This document shows positions 19,982-31,194 of a stretch of 64,000 bases of DNA, piece after piece (positions within the stretch are counted from its first letter, which is position 1; the number at the start of each line of letters is the position of its first letter). The stretch comes from Temnothorax longispinosus (taxonomy: Eukaryota > Arthropoda > Insecta > Hymenoptera > Formicidae): assembly GCF_030848805.1 (NCBI RefSeq), contig NW_027270080.1, forward strand, positions 1 through 64,000, read 5' to 3'. The notes under the pieces were generated by a model. It saw nothing but the letters and a program-made list of their open reading frames with translations, was not told where the DNA came from and ran no database searches. A program made the position numbers and the translations under genes.

Positions 19982-20983
19982 ATGCGCGTATTTTCGAGAC
20001 GGGTGATGCCCCTTACACGTTCACCGCAAAGGACGACGCAAACGAACGACGACGTGCCACCACCGGACGACCACGTGCCACCACCGGGCGACCACGTGCC
20101 ACCACCAGGCGACCACGTGCACGCACTAGCAGGCTCTACGACCCCCAGCATCTACAGCGACGAAACCGACAACATGGCTCACGGAGGAAACGGACAGGAA
20201 GGACACGAGCTGAACGAAATAAAGGCGCTTAAGTTGCCGCAACCTTTCTGGCGTGACAGCCCTGCCAGATATTTCACGGTAGCAGAAATGACGTTCGCAT
20301 TACATAGAATCACATCTGACGATTCTAAATACAGGTACGTCGTAATCCACTTGGACACTGACCTCTTGGGACTCGTAGGTGACATTATAGACTCACCACC
20401 CACCTATAGCAAATACGAGGCACTTAAACAGCGTATTATAGACAGCCTTTCAGAATCGCAGGAAACTAAGTTGAGACGCCTTCTGCGAGGACAAGTGATG
20501 GGCGACGAGAAACCGTCAGTATTCCTACAACGACTTCAGAATCTGGCCGGGGGACAATGCAACGACAGCGTACTGCGCAGCCTTTTCATGGAACAAATGC
20601 CAGAACATATGCGAGGGATATTAGCAATCAGCCAGCTGGACGACCTAGCCACGATAGCCGCACAGGCTGACCGTATAGCCAGGGTAACTCGCCCACAAAT
20701 AAATAACATAAACCAGGCATCCATAGGTGCAGTCGCATTGCCGCAAGACATATCCGCACCGGGGAAAACCGGCCCATCAAGCGACATCGAGGAACTGCGT
20801 CACGCAGTCGAGGCGCTTACGCGAAAATTCGAACGCACGATGCGAAGACGTAGCCGAAGCAGAGGCCGAGGAGGCAATCGCAGCCGTTTAACCACACCAC
20901 ACCAAAAAGACGCCCAAAAATACTGTTATTATCACAGGAAATTTGGCGCGGACGCAATAAATTGTCGACCACCTTGTTTCTAG
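19982..20983 (+). CDS. gag: Gypsy-2 gag
   Basis: Open for 333 codons from the ATG at 19982; the ATG at 20173, opening MAHGGNGQEG, is an equally plausible true start because the preceding 60 residues are His/Pro-repeat-like. The body carries the CsRn1/mag-type capsid (KLPQPFWRDSPARYFTVAEM; YRYVVIHLD; SESQETKLRRLL; DEKPSVFLQRLQNLA). A basic Arg/Ser stretch precedes the terminal motif CYYHRKFGADAINCRPPC, a CHCC box in place of the usual CCHC knuckle. The product is a structural particle protein. The frame looks undamaged. Confidence 0.85.
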   Translation: MRVFSRRVMPLTRSPQRTTQTNDDVPPPDDHVPPPGDHVPPPGDHVHALAGSTTPSIYSDETDNMAHGGNGQEGHELNEIKALKLPQPFWRDSPARYFTVAEMTFALHRITSDDSKYRYVVIHLDTDLLGLVGDIIDSPPTYSKYEALKQRIIDSLSESQETKLRRLLRGQVMGDEKPSVFLQRLQNLAGGQCNDSVLRSLFMEQMPEHMRGILAISQLDDLATIAAQADRIARVTRPQINNINQASIGAVALPQDISAPGKTGPSSDIEELRHAVEALTRKFERTMRRRSRSRGRGGNRSRLTTPHQKDAQKYCYYHRKFGADAINCRPPCF

Positions 20984-21036
20984 ATCACAAAAAAACAGAT
21001 CCAACAGGAAAACTAGCTGCGCCGGCGAGCGTCGCG

Positions 21037-23635
21037 GCCGACGCCGGCAAATCGATCCCGCAAGACGTCTCCTTGTCACGGATAAGAAAACGGGCACACG
21101 TTTCTTAGTAGATACGGGAGCAAACGTATCAGTACTTCCACAGGAATGGGTCAAACGTGCTTTCCCGACCGATCGATTTTTATACGCGGCGAATCACAAT
21201 AATACCCACATACGGAGAAAGGAAGCTTACCCTAGATCTTGGACTACGCCGCGAATTCAAGTGGACATTTATCATAGCCGACGTAACAATACCTATTCTA
21301 GGAAACCACTTTTTACACGAATATAATCTTCTTCCAGATCTTCGAGGACGACGGTTGTTAGACGGTACAACCAATTTAACCACGAGAGAAAGAGTGACGA
21401 TAAAAAACACTCCAGCACTTACAACTATTAATTCTGACAACGAGTACCGCGAAATACTCCGTAAATTCATCGAGATCACGAGACCGAAAAAATTCAAGGA
21501 GCCACGACACCCCGTACAACACCACATCGTAACTAAAAGACCACCTTGCACAGATCGAGCACGACGACTTTCACCCGAAAAGCTACGTTTCGCAAGGAAG
21601 GAAATTGAAACTTGGATAGCAGATGGCATCCTCAGACCATCCAGCAGTCCTTACTCAAGCGCATTGCTGTTACGAGCGAAGAAGGACGGGACATGGAGAA
21701 TATGCGGAGACTACCGCGGATTGAACCGGATAACACGACCAGACAGGTATCCTGTACCGAATCTTAGAGATTTCGCACATCGACTACACGGACGTACTGT
21801 ATTCACAACGCTTGATCTTGACCGCGCATACTTCAACATCCCATGTTATGGGACCCGAAGATGGCACCCGAAGATCGAGAGAAGACACGATAATCACACC
21901 ATTCGGACTTTTTGAATTTAACGTAATGTCTTTCGGTTTGAAGAACGCAGCACAGTCATTCCAACGTTTTATGGACAACATACTACGCGGACTGGATTTT
22001 TGCTTTTGTTATCTGGACGACATAATAATTGCATCACGCACACCCGAAGAGCACAAGAGACATCTTGAAACAATTCTAACAAGACTACAAGAACACGACC
22101 TTACACTCAAACCAGAGAAGTGTGTTTTCGGGAAACCAGAAGTCAAATACCTGGGATATCTAGTCACATCTACAGGAACTAAACCACTTGAACACAAAGT
22201 TCGTGCAATCATAGAATATCCGAAACCAACAAACATTTCCGAACTTCGCAGATTTCTCGGAATACTCAATTTTTATAGATCGTCTCTACCTAAAGCCGCT
22301 GGTATACAAGCACCACTTCACGCGCTCACCGCCGGAGCCAAAAAACGAGATAAAAGAAAAATAGAGTGGACACCCGTAACAGACGACGCTTTCGCCAAAT
22401 GCAAAGAGCAACTTGCACAAGCTACAATACTAGCGCACTTAGCTGAGCAAGCACGACTCATATTGGTTACAGACGCTTCTGACACAGCCATGGGCGCCGC
22501 ATTAGAACAAGTCATCGACAGAAAACGACAACCATTAGGTTTTTTTTTCCAGAAAACTTACGCCGACACAAGCAAGATATAGTACATACGACCGAGAGCT
22601 ACTAGCAATTTATACGGCAATCCACTACTTCCGGTACATGATTGAAGGCAGGGACACGGTGATTTACACAGATCACAAACCGTTAACCTACGCTTTTGAC
22701 CAACGACCAACTAAAGCTTCACCAAGACAACAGCGACACTTGAATTTTATAAGCCAGTTTACCACCGATATACGCCACGTGGCGGGACTCGAGAATAACG
22801 TAGCTGATGCGTTTTCAAGAATCAACGATATAACACTACCGATCATCGTCTCAACAGAGGACATCGCGACAGCTCAGCAAACGGACAACGAATTACAAGA
22901 TCTTTTGTCAGTTCCAGGAGCACTCAAACTAAAACAGTTACGCTTGGACGGTACCGAGACAACAGTCTACTGCGATACATCCACGGATAACATCAGACCG
23001 TACATTCCAAAATCCCTAAGGAAGAGGATATTCGACGTAGTGCATAACACGGCACACACCAGCGGGAGAACAACACGCAAACAAATCGCAACCAAGTTTG
23101 TTTGGCCATCCATGAATAAAGATATTACAAACTGGGCTCACACATGTTTACCATGTCAACGTTCCAAGATAAGTCGACATGTCGGGAGACAACCCGAGCA
23201 CATACACGTTCCCGACGAACGATTTTCACACATCCATCTGGATATAGTGGGACCACTTCCACCATCACGAGGCTATCGATACTGCAATCGAACAGCGCAA
23301 TCGAGCGATTTAAAGCAGCAATCAAATGCCATGAAACCGCCGACTGGGTCAAAGTTTTACCCGTGGTCATGCTCGGACTACGCAATGCTCGTATACGCTC
23401 GTATACGGAACACAACTCAGGTTACCAAGAGAGTACTTCGTAGAGGAGGAACCTTTTTAGGACCAACTTCCATTCCTTGAGCATCTCAGACAATTTATGC
23501 GGAACATCCGGCCTAGGCAAACTGCACACCACAACAAGCCACAAACATTCATACACAAAACACTCCATACATGCACCCACGTGTTTGTAAGAGTCGACAG
23601 CGTGAGAAGACCACTTGACCAACCATATCAAGGAC
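21037..23635 (+). pseudogene. pol: Gypsy-2 pol, frameshifted and internally deleted
   Basis: The order is: protease with RFLVDTGANVSVLPQ (DTG at 21111-21119); RT with TWRICGDYRGLNRITRPDRY, TPFGLFEFNVMSFGLKNAAQ and FCYLDDIIIAS near 22010; RNase H with LVTDASDTAMGAALEQ and HKPLTYAFDQ; the integrase zinc finger (CLPCQRSKISRH); and only the edges of the integrase core. Frame changes occur near 21180, 21845 and 22545 (in a T run). Around 23283 the text jumps from the start of the integrase core to its distal part, deleting the central catalytic region. Coding resemblance ends at 23635, inside the integrase C-terminal domain. The copy is dead by several routes and clearly older than gypsy-1. Confidence 0.85.
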
Positions 23636-24404
23636 GAGTGAGTCCCGATTGCGCACATTACAAATCGGACACAGCAATATTTCCCGATCGGACACGGTGT
23701 CGATTGCACACGGTGCCGATCGGACACGGTGTCGATTGCACACGGTGCCGATCGGACACGGTGTCGATTGCACACGGTGCCGATCGGACACGGTGTCGAT
23801 TGCACACGGTGCCGATCGGACACGGTGTCGATTGCACACGGTGCCGATCGGACACGGTGTCGATTGCACACGGTGCCGATCGGACACGGTGTCGATTGCA
23901 CACGGTGTCGATCGGACACGGTGTCGATTGCACACGGTGCCGATTGCACACGGTGCCGATCAGACACGGTGTCGATTGCACACGGTGCCGATCGGACACG
24001 GTGCCCTAGGGGTGTAGGCGGGGGGGGGCTCCGCCCCCCCCTGCACCCCCCCTGTGCACCTGGTGGTGTGGGTTGGGTTGATGCGTGGAGCGGGGGGGGG
24101 CTTCGCCCCCCCCCCCCCCCCCCCCCATGGACACGCCTTCGGCGTGCCCGGTAGGCAATGTATTAAGTACATGCGTGGGCGGGGGGGGCTTCGCCCCCCC
24201 CTGCACCCCCCCCCATTGTGTAAGTAAACCCTGTGTGCAATCGACATCGTGTGCAATCGACACGGTGTGCAATCGGCACCGTGTCCGATCGGCACCGTGT
24301 GCAATCGACACCGTGTCCGATCGGCACCGTGTGCAATCGACACCGTGTCCGATCGGGAAATATTGTCGTGTCCGATTTGTAATGTGCGCAATCGGGACAA
24401 TCCC
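23636..24404 (-). mobile_element. Foldback-like element, copy 2 (inverted)
   Basis: This 769-bp copy is in the opposite orientation to copy 1, with end B on the left (GAGTGAGTCCCG, 23636) and end A on the right (rc GGGATTGTCCCG, to 24404). The left arm has about 20 of the 16-bp monomers, the right only about 8. The core with its G/C-run hairpins matches copy 1 in reverse complement. The right flank is TGGCGGCC (24405-24412), the partner of GGCCGCCA beside copy 1. The left flank is gypsy-2 pol and shows no matching duplication. Confidence 0.75.
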
Positions 24405-24406
24405 TG

Positions 24407-26116
24407 GCGGCCCCTGTCCTGGCATGCCCAGATTTTAAAGAACCTTTCGTGTTACAAACCGACGCGAGCTCGGTTGGGTTGGGGGCGGTCTTAACTCAGA
24501 ACTTAGAAGGGGAAGAACGCGTAATAGCCTATGCCAGTCGCGTATTGTCGGACCCGGAAAAGCGGTACTCGGTGACTGAACAAGAGTGCCTGGCCGTGGT
24601 GTGGGCCATTCAGAAGTTCAGGCCGTATTTAGAAGGTTACAAGTTCACCGTAGTTACGGATCATAGTAGCTTGCGGTGGCTCCACAACTTGAAAAATCCC
24701 ACGGGTCGTTTGGCCCGATGGGCGTTAGAATTATTAGAGTATGATTACACAGTGGAGTACCGCAAGGGAGCCCTACACCACGTGCCCGATGCCTTGTCAC
24801 GAATGTATGAAAGTGCGGAAGGTGGAAGAGTAAACGCCGCAATCGAGATCGAAGAGTGTGAGGGTACAAGTGACGAGTGGTATCGCAGGCGGTATAGGGA
24901 GGTAGCGACTGACCCGAAGCGGTTTGCTCACTGGAAAATAGTTGATCGGCAGTTATACTTTTTGCGACCGCGACCGGTGATTTCGGACATAGTTGAGGAT
25001 TTGGACCGGTGGAAGTTGGTATTGCCGAGAGAATTACGCGCCGAGGCCCTTCGCGAATCCCACGACGCGCCGCAGGCCGGTCATTTGGGAGTCGAAAAGA
25101 CATATCAGCGTCTCGCCGTGTCGTACTATTGGCCAAATATGTTTCGCGAGGTCACTCGGTACATTCGGACGTGCGACACATGTCAGAGGACGAAGGTCGA
25201 GCAAGCTAGTCCCGCGGGGTGGATGGGCCGCCGCGTTATAGAAGGGCCGTGGACTTCGATCGCCGCGGACATAGTGGGGCCCTTGCCTCGCAGCAAGGCC
25301 GGCTACCAGTACCTTCTGGTGATCCAAGATTTATTCACAAGATGGATCGAGTTAAAGCCGTTGCGAGCGGCTACCGGCCCGAAAATTAAAGAGGCGTTGG
25401 AAGATCTTATCGTGTCGCGGTGGGGTACGCCGAAGATCCTCCTCACAGACAACGGAACTGAGTTCGTGAATCGCGTGATGAAGGGTTTCGCTGAGGAGCA
25501 TGGCATCACGCATGCCACGGTGCCGCCGTACCATCCGCAGGCCAACCCCGTGGAGAGGGTTAATCGGACCCTGAAAACTATGATCGTGTCGTTTATTGAG
25601 AGGGACCATCGGGAGTGGGATAAATACCTTCCACAGTTTCGTTTTGCTTATAATACTGCGTCGCATTCGTCGTTGGGAGCGTCACCGGCGTTCGTGAATT
25701 TGGGACGCGAGTTAGTGCCGCCGAACTTGTTGCGTGACCAGGGGGAGGACGTGACTCAGGTGGAGCCGCGGGACCCGGCGGAGTGGTCCCAGCGGATGAT
25801 CGAACTAAGGGCCGTTCGAGAATGGGTGGCGGAGAATATGGATCAGGCGAACCAGAGGCAGGCCGCGCATTATAATCTGCGTAGGCGACCGCGAAGATTC
25901 CGAGTCGGGGACTTAGTATTAAGGCGGCAGCACGTGCTTTCGTCAGCCGCACAGAATATCGCGGGAAAACTGGCGCCGAAATTCCAGGGACCCTTACGAG
26001 TAAAACGGGTGATCTCTCCGGTGGTGTACGAGTTGACACAGCTGGACGGGTCAACTGTAGGGAAAGTGCATGTTAAGGATTTGAAACCGTACTACCCTCC
26101 TGTCCCCGACCCGTAA
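24407..26116 (+). pseudogene. pol: Gypsy-1 pol part 2: RNase H and integrase
   Basis: Open for about 570 codons from the junction. The order is: RNase H (FVLQTDASSVGLGAVLTQ; VTDHSSLRWLHN; HHVPDALSRM); integrase zinc finger (HDAPQAGHLGVEKTYQ; CDTCQRTK); catalytic core with Asp in AADIVGPLP, Asp in LLTDNGTEFVN and Glu in ANPVERVNRTLK; and a C-terminal domain with GDLVLRR, KFQGPLRVKRV and VHVKDLKPYYPP. It ends with TAA at 26114-26116. The first ATG at 24449 is not a true start, since the frame enters from the foldback end in phase with part 1. No stop or frameshift is present. Confidence 0.9.
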
Positions 26117-26389
26117 GGATAATACGGTAAACGGTAGTCCGGCAGTAGATTTGACTGATCAGGGGAGGAGATTAAGAAAAGATTGGGAAATCGTTTCGTG
26201 TAATACTGAGTAACGTTGAAAGGGGAGACGCATTGACTGATCGGGGCCGGACGGGGCGAAGCCGTCACCGGCAAAATAAGGTCTCATGAGGGAAATTGTC
26301 AAGTTGGGGTAAACTCCGAAGGCTTGAGTGGTGGCCACCGGCAGACCGGGGCCGACGTCCCCCTCGGCACTCGTCTGGGAGCGGGGAGT
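26117..26389 (+). other. Gypsy-1 3' UTR and polypurine tract
   Basis: Non-coding sequence between pol and the 3' LTR. GGGAGCGGGGAG (26377-26388) directly before the LTR is the likely polypurine tract for plus-strand priming. Confidence 0.65.
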
Positions 26390-28213
26390 TGTGACGTGAC
26401 AAATGTCGCGTCTCGTACCCCAGATGGGAGCTCGGCCGAGGGAGGCGTCAGGGATGGTGCCTCCGCCCGAGGCGGGCGGAGGGCGAACATTTAGGTTAGG
26501 ATTAAGATCTTTTGCGAGCGTTACAGGTCGAGGGAGTGCGGAGCAGATGGCCAGGGTCACGACGAGTGTAACGGCTTATGCCGCGTCGAGGGACTTACGG
26601 CTGGACAACCAGGAGCTTCCGAGGGCGTACGGTCGGCGGGCGGGTCACGCTGGGGCCCACAGCCGGCAGATCAGCTGACCTGTCAAGGCGTCACAGGTGG
26701 CACGAGAGCACTGCAGCCCGGATACGGAGGACGCGGAGAGGGGGACGCCCCGACGAAGGTCCCCGTTGAGGAACGGGACCACCACCGCTGTGTACCGCCC
26801 CCGGTCGACGAGCCATGGCCCGTCCAGCCTGGCCGTCGGGGAACCGGACGATGAGACGCGGCCTGGACAGCCGGTCTCAAATAGGCGGAATTTGAAACTA
26901 CCGCCGGCGGATGGGCGCAGTGACGAGGGGCGCTCTAGTGGGGCGCGGCGATCGCCTAGAGGGATCGCTGGCAGGCCAGGGCGCAGCACCGACCAGGCTA
27001 GGGAAACCGGCGCGCGCGGGCCCTGCGTGGTCCCGCCGGACCGAGGAAACGCCACTGTCGTGCGAGCCGCCATCCAGGCAACATCCAGCCCTGCGAGCCG
27101 AGCGACGAGCTGCCGGAACAGGAGGAATTTGTAAGGCCACTGCTCAGCCTTCCTCGAAGTAAGATCGCGAGAATACCTAGGGCCTCCCGGGAGTCGCGTT
27201 GTGCCGCGGTAAAGTATGAAATCGGCCGTAATTAAAGAATATCGAGTGCCATACCGCGGGAGGGCCCGTGCGACGAAGTGATCGCGAGTGCCCGTCTCGG
27301 GGATGAGAACGTACGGCCGCCGACAGTCAGCGTACATGTAATTTCGTTGCGTGTGATATCGTTTCGTGTACCTCGTTGCGTATGATTTCGTTGTGAGTAA
27401 TTTCGTTTCGCGTAATTTCGTTGCGGGTGATTCCGTCGCGTGGAATTTCATGATCGCCGTTGGCTTAACCGTGCCGTAGTTTTGAGAAGTGGCTCTCGCG
27501 CGTGAGAGAGCCCCGTAGTTATCGTTGCCGGTTAAGTTCAGGCCATTTGTAATTAGCTATACGTGCGTTTCATCGGGATTAATGGCCCACGGTTGTGTCG
27601 AGTTAACGGGTGAGGCCATTCGTGCGTTTCGAGGGGAGAGAAGATCCCCAGCGTTGTCGCGGTAGACCGTAAGGAAATTGCGTTAATTGTTCAATTGTTA
27701 GACGTAGACGTTTTGAGTATTTCGCGTTTGACCGTCCGGGTAGAATTCGCTGCAACTTATGTCGGGGAATACTCTGGTGCGAATTCAATCGGGATTGCCG
27801 TGCAGTCCAGCGACGGAATGAGTATCGCGCTCGTGGGGTGACACGTGGCGCGTACTCGAATTCTGCTTGTTCGCCGTGGAACACGCTATCGTCCACATGT
27901 TATCTGCCTTAACCGAAATATAATTTTATGTTTTCTGTTATTTGAGTGTGATGATTGCGCTACGCTCCCTCTCCTATTCCACCCGCGGTTGATCAAAGAA
28001 GCCCACGCCTGAGAAATACTGCGATCTCGTGAATCGTGGTGCGTGGAATCGCACCTGGCGCCCAACATAACATCTTAAAAATACTCAGTCGAGCTACCAT
28101 CGGGGTTTCGGAGAGAAGTATCGCGAATATCTAAAGAGATCTATAGTGAAGAAAGCGACGGCGCGCTCCTCCACGGCCGGCGAGACCGTGAGGACATCGT
28201 CGTCGTCGTCGCA
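26390..28213 (+). repeat. Gypsy-1 3' LTR (1824 bp)
   Basis: TGTGACGTGAC to GTCGTCGCA, the partner of 17880-19710. TGGCGCCCAAC occurs inside it at 28056-28066, 147 bases before the end. The target duplication GTAT follows (28214-28217). Confidence 0.85.
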
Positions 28214-28217
28214 GTAT

Positions 28218-28500
28218 GTAAGGTAGTAATGTATTTACACTATGTACAACTTAGGATAATTATACACTGTCGAGTAGAGAACTCGATGTCTGGGTTAGAT
28301 CACGGATCTCGCGTACAAAGTATTAAACGAATATCGTAGAAAAACTATGTGAATGTCCGTTACTGACGAGACACGAGGTACGAGTGTCCGTTTCGACCGT
28401 TATAGATGCGCACGCTTCTGTCTGCGGCGCTGGCGTGGGAAAATCTTAAGGCGGCTCTCCATCGTTCCGTATCGCGACCAATGAGGTGTGAGAGTCGCTA
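28218..28500 (-). repeat. 5' part of the gypsy-2 5' LTR
   Basis: Having the gypsy-1 target duplication on its left makes this the other side of the gypsy-1 insertion site. Read on the minus strand it should join 19715-19786 to give an LTR of about 350 bp. It has LTR-like content (a CCAAT-type word, T-rich stretches) and ends abruptly at about 28500, where composition drops to AT-rich. The exact LTR start was not identified. Confidence 0.5.
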
Positions 28501-28513
28501 TAGATTGATACAA

Positions 28514-29107
28514 TTATTTTGTTTGCTTCAAATTTTTCTTTTTTGTAAACCTTATTGACATTCTTTTCGCTTCATTATAAATGTAGTTGTTTTCATAATT
28601 TTCTTGTTGTGTTCCATTTAATATTTTATTAACAAATTTGCACCATTGAACAATAAACTCTTGTGCAGTTTCCTCTATCAAATAATCAAGTAGCGTGGAA
28701 CAATGTGTTGAAATTCTTGTAAATACTTCTAAATATAAAATACTTTTTAATTTCTTCTTGATTTCTGTTTCATAGTAGAAGTTTACAAATTTCAATTCTG
28801 CAACTTGTAATGCGTGCTCTATAGTTCTCAAAATATCCTTATTTTTTAGCCATTGTACACATTCTGCACATTGCATTACAGTTTTATTTGTTATAATATT
28901 TTTTATTATTTTATCTGTATCCACGAAAATATAACAATTTGTCGCTGATGGTATTGAAGAATCTGTACATTCAGTTTCTTCTTCTTTTTCGTCGTTTTCA
29001 CAACTTTTAGCAGTAGAAATCATTTTTGATAGCGATAATGATGTCCCTTCATCATTTTCCTTACAATTAGAAGAAATAGAATCCTTGGATGTCAAGTTTG
29101 TCGTCAC
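28514..29107 (-). pseudogene. P-like transposase, C-terminal region
   Basis: An open frame of 197 codons, Ser/Glu-rich at first, then a helical region with CAECVQWL and a hydrophobic stretch of the type found in the all-helical C-terminal part of P/THAP9 transposases. Family membership is inferred mainly from position directly after the RNase H-like part on the same strand. The frame ends with TAA near 28514. The intervening GTP-binding insertion region of the family seems largely missing. Confidence 0.45.
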
Positions 29108-29255
29108 AAGCGTCTTAAAAGAAGCACAGAATTGATATGAGGTTGGATTATTGTCTGTGCCCGTGATCTCTAATCTGACTGAAACAGTTTTCTACAAGAT
29201 CTTGATTCAGATATCTTAAATTGAATGAAGAAAATCCACATTTTTGTAGTATATT

Positions 29256-29976
29256 TCACACATACTGTGCCCCTTTGGTAGTCCATATCCAATTCGTTAG
29301 ATATTTTGCATTATGTCGTATATGTTTATGGGTTGTATTTTCAACAAAATCCATTTGCCGAATTTTATTAACAGCATTTTGCCAAAATGAAATGTGATTA
29401 CTTACTGGACTTAAAATACATGACAATTCCTTATTTTCTTTTTTGTTGAAGGAGTCAAACAATTTATCGAAAAATATCGCATACGGTTGCCACAGGTTTG
29501 AAGTCACATTTTATAATTACTGTTAACCATTGCTTTATACATCTTATTAGTTGAGCAGTACGAGTTGCACTATTACAAAAACCATAGCTAATAGGCATAT
29601 GATTACCAGATGCAAAACATCGAATGTAAAACATGATTGCATGGTCAGCAAATTTTCTCGTTCTTTGCATCCCCCAATCTTCGATTCCAACTATTTTGTC
29701 TTTACTTCTGTCATAATGCAGGGCAGGTTGCAATGACATTTCATCCCAAATTAATACTACGTTTAAATCTTTGGGATCTATTTCTGTTGCGACTAATTTC
29801 AAATATTTGAACATGATATTATTGCACACAGTGTCCAAAGGAATAGTTTGCAATTGTTTATTCAAAGTAGTTATTGAAGGACACAATAGATATTTGGAGA
29901 GAAATTTGTATGATAAGCGGGATCTACGGCAAACTCCTATGCAAAATATCTTTTCTTCAACCGTAAAACGTCTGGC
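29256..29976 (-). pseudogene. P-element-like transposase, RNase H-like core
   Basis: After the acceptor at 29977 the frame starts ARRFTVEEKIFCIGV and runs through a helix-turn-helix-like part (SYKFLSKYLLCPSITTL) into the catalytic domain. NVVLIWDEMSLQPALHYD contains the Asp-Glu-Met that is conserved in P/THAP9 transposases. KFADHAIMFYIRCFASG and PISYGFCN follow. The frame breaks near 29464 and a second frame continues to 29256. The other catalytic acidic residues are therefore not all present in one frame, so this copy cannot make an active enzyme. Confidence 0.82.
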
Positions 29977-30129
29977 CTATTAATAAATTTAAAAAGGACA
30001 TATTTTTCAAAAATTATATTAACATAAGATATCAATAAAAAGAATATTACATGTATTTATCACATCTAGATATTCATACATCATTTTGATATAATTCCTC
30101 AACTCGGAAACGTGGTTAACTTCAAGCGA

Positions 30130-30275
30130 AACCATCTCCGATTAACGCAATCTTCCGATTAAGTACGACATATCCAATGAACTGTACAATCGTATTTGTC
30201 CTTAAGCAGTGCAATTGATCAGTTCCACTGGATTTGTTACTTAATCGGAGGCTCGCGTTAATCGGAGAAACCGGC
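30130..30275. mobile_element. Palindromic MITE A
   Basis: CTCCGATTAACGC near the left end and GCGTTAATCGGAG near the right end are reverse complements. The similarity extends inwards through a second TCCGATTAAGTA / TACTTAATCGGA pair. The whole 145-bp unit folds on itself and has no coding content. Confidence 0.65.
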
Positions 30276-30398
30276 CCTTAGAATTTAAAACATTTATTGT
30301 ACACCGGGACTAACAATGATAGCTATTACATATTTATGATAGTAAAAATATAACATAATGTTAGTAAATATATAAATATACAAAGCATAAAGCGGGAC

Positions 30399-30562
30399 CT
30401 ACAATAAGAATTTGAGGTGTAAAATTTATACTTTAAGCCTTAAGCTGTAAGAAATTGACAAATCATAGTTAAATATTTTTTTCACATACAACTGTGATTT
30501 GTCAATTTCTTACAGCTTAAGGCATAAAACGTAATTTTACACCTTAAATTCTATCATTGTAG
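30399..30562. mobile_element. Palindromic MITE B
   Basis: CTACAATAAGAATTTGAGGTGTAAAAT at the left is matched by its reverse complement at the right. The pairing continues through CTTAAGCTGTAAGAAATTGACAAATCA, leaving a short AT-rich loop. It is a 164-bp foldback with no coding content. Confidence 0.7.
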
Positions 30563-31194
30563 ACTCCTCTTAATCTATACACATTTCATATAAATATTCT
30601 ATAAAGAAATTATAAAAAAATTATTGAACAATACTTGTATTTATGAAAAAAAAATTAGAAAATTATATAGGAATATGATCAAAATTTTATTTTAAAAATG
30701 CCCTGATATTTTCCGGATTTTCCTGGTAATTATTGACTACGTTTATACGACGGCTTAAAATACGATTTAATAACTACTGTACATTATCTAATCAAAAAAT
30801 TTTTTTTTCATTCTTTTTGACGTTAATTTAAGGTCATTTTTTGTCCAAGACGTCATATGTCATTTATATGACGTGTATTTGGCGTTTTATTGTGGACGAA
30901 AGTATGACGTCATGAAAAGGACATGAATTAGACGTTATTTTAAGACCAAATTTGGTACACAATTTTATTTTTATTTTTTGAGTTTTTCTTAATTAAAACA
31001 GACCCATATAGTATGAAGCTTGCAAGAGAATGCAGGAACGTTACAAGTTGCAATGCAATGTTGTAGAGACACGTGCAACATTTCGTTGAAATATTAGAAC
31101 AACATTGCAGAAATATTATAAAAATAATAGAAAATATAGTACTATAACTTACTCCGTGAACATATATGCACATACATAAAGTAAAGATTAATTT

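Larger units (their letters stand above)
19806..23635 (+). mobile_element. Gypsy-2, CsRn1-like retrotransposon, truncated
   Basis: Leader, gag, protease, RT, RNase H and a damaged integrase lie in order on the plus strand. The element stops at 23635 in the integrase C-terminal region, against end B of foldback copy 2. Its remaining C-terminus and its 3' LTR are nowhere in the window. Trp-type primer site plus a CHCC gag motif point to the CsRn1 clade (inference from known clade traits). Confidence 0.75.
24405..28213 (+). mobile_element. Gypsy-1, right half (RNase H, integrase, 3' LTR)
   Basis: This continues the element whose 5' half is at 14587-19710 on the other strand. It starts at the 8-bp duplication TGGCGGCC, carries the rest of pol and a 3' UTR, and ends in the 3' LTR followed by GTAT. 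Confidence 0.88.

Noticed and set aside
26485..26500. TTAGGTTAGG, the insect telomere unit
   Set aside because: Only a single short match inside the gypsy-1 LTR, with no array.
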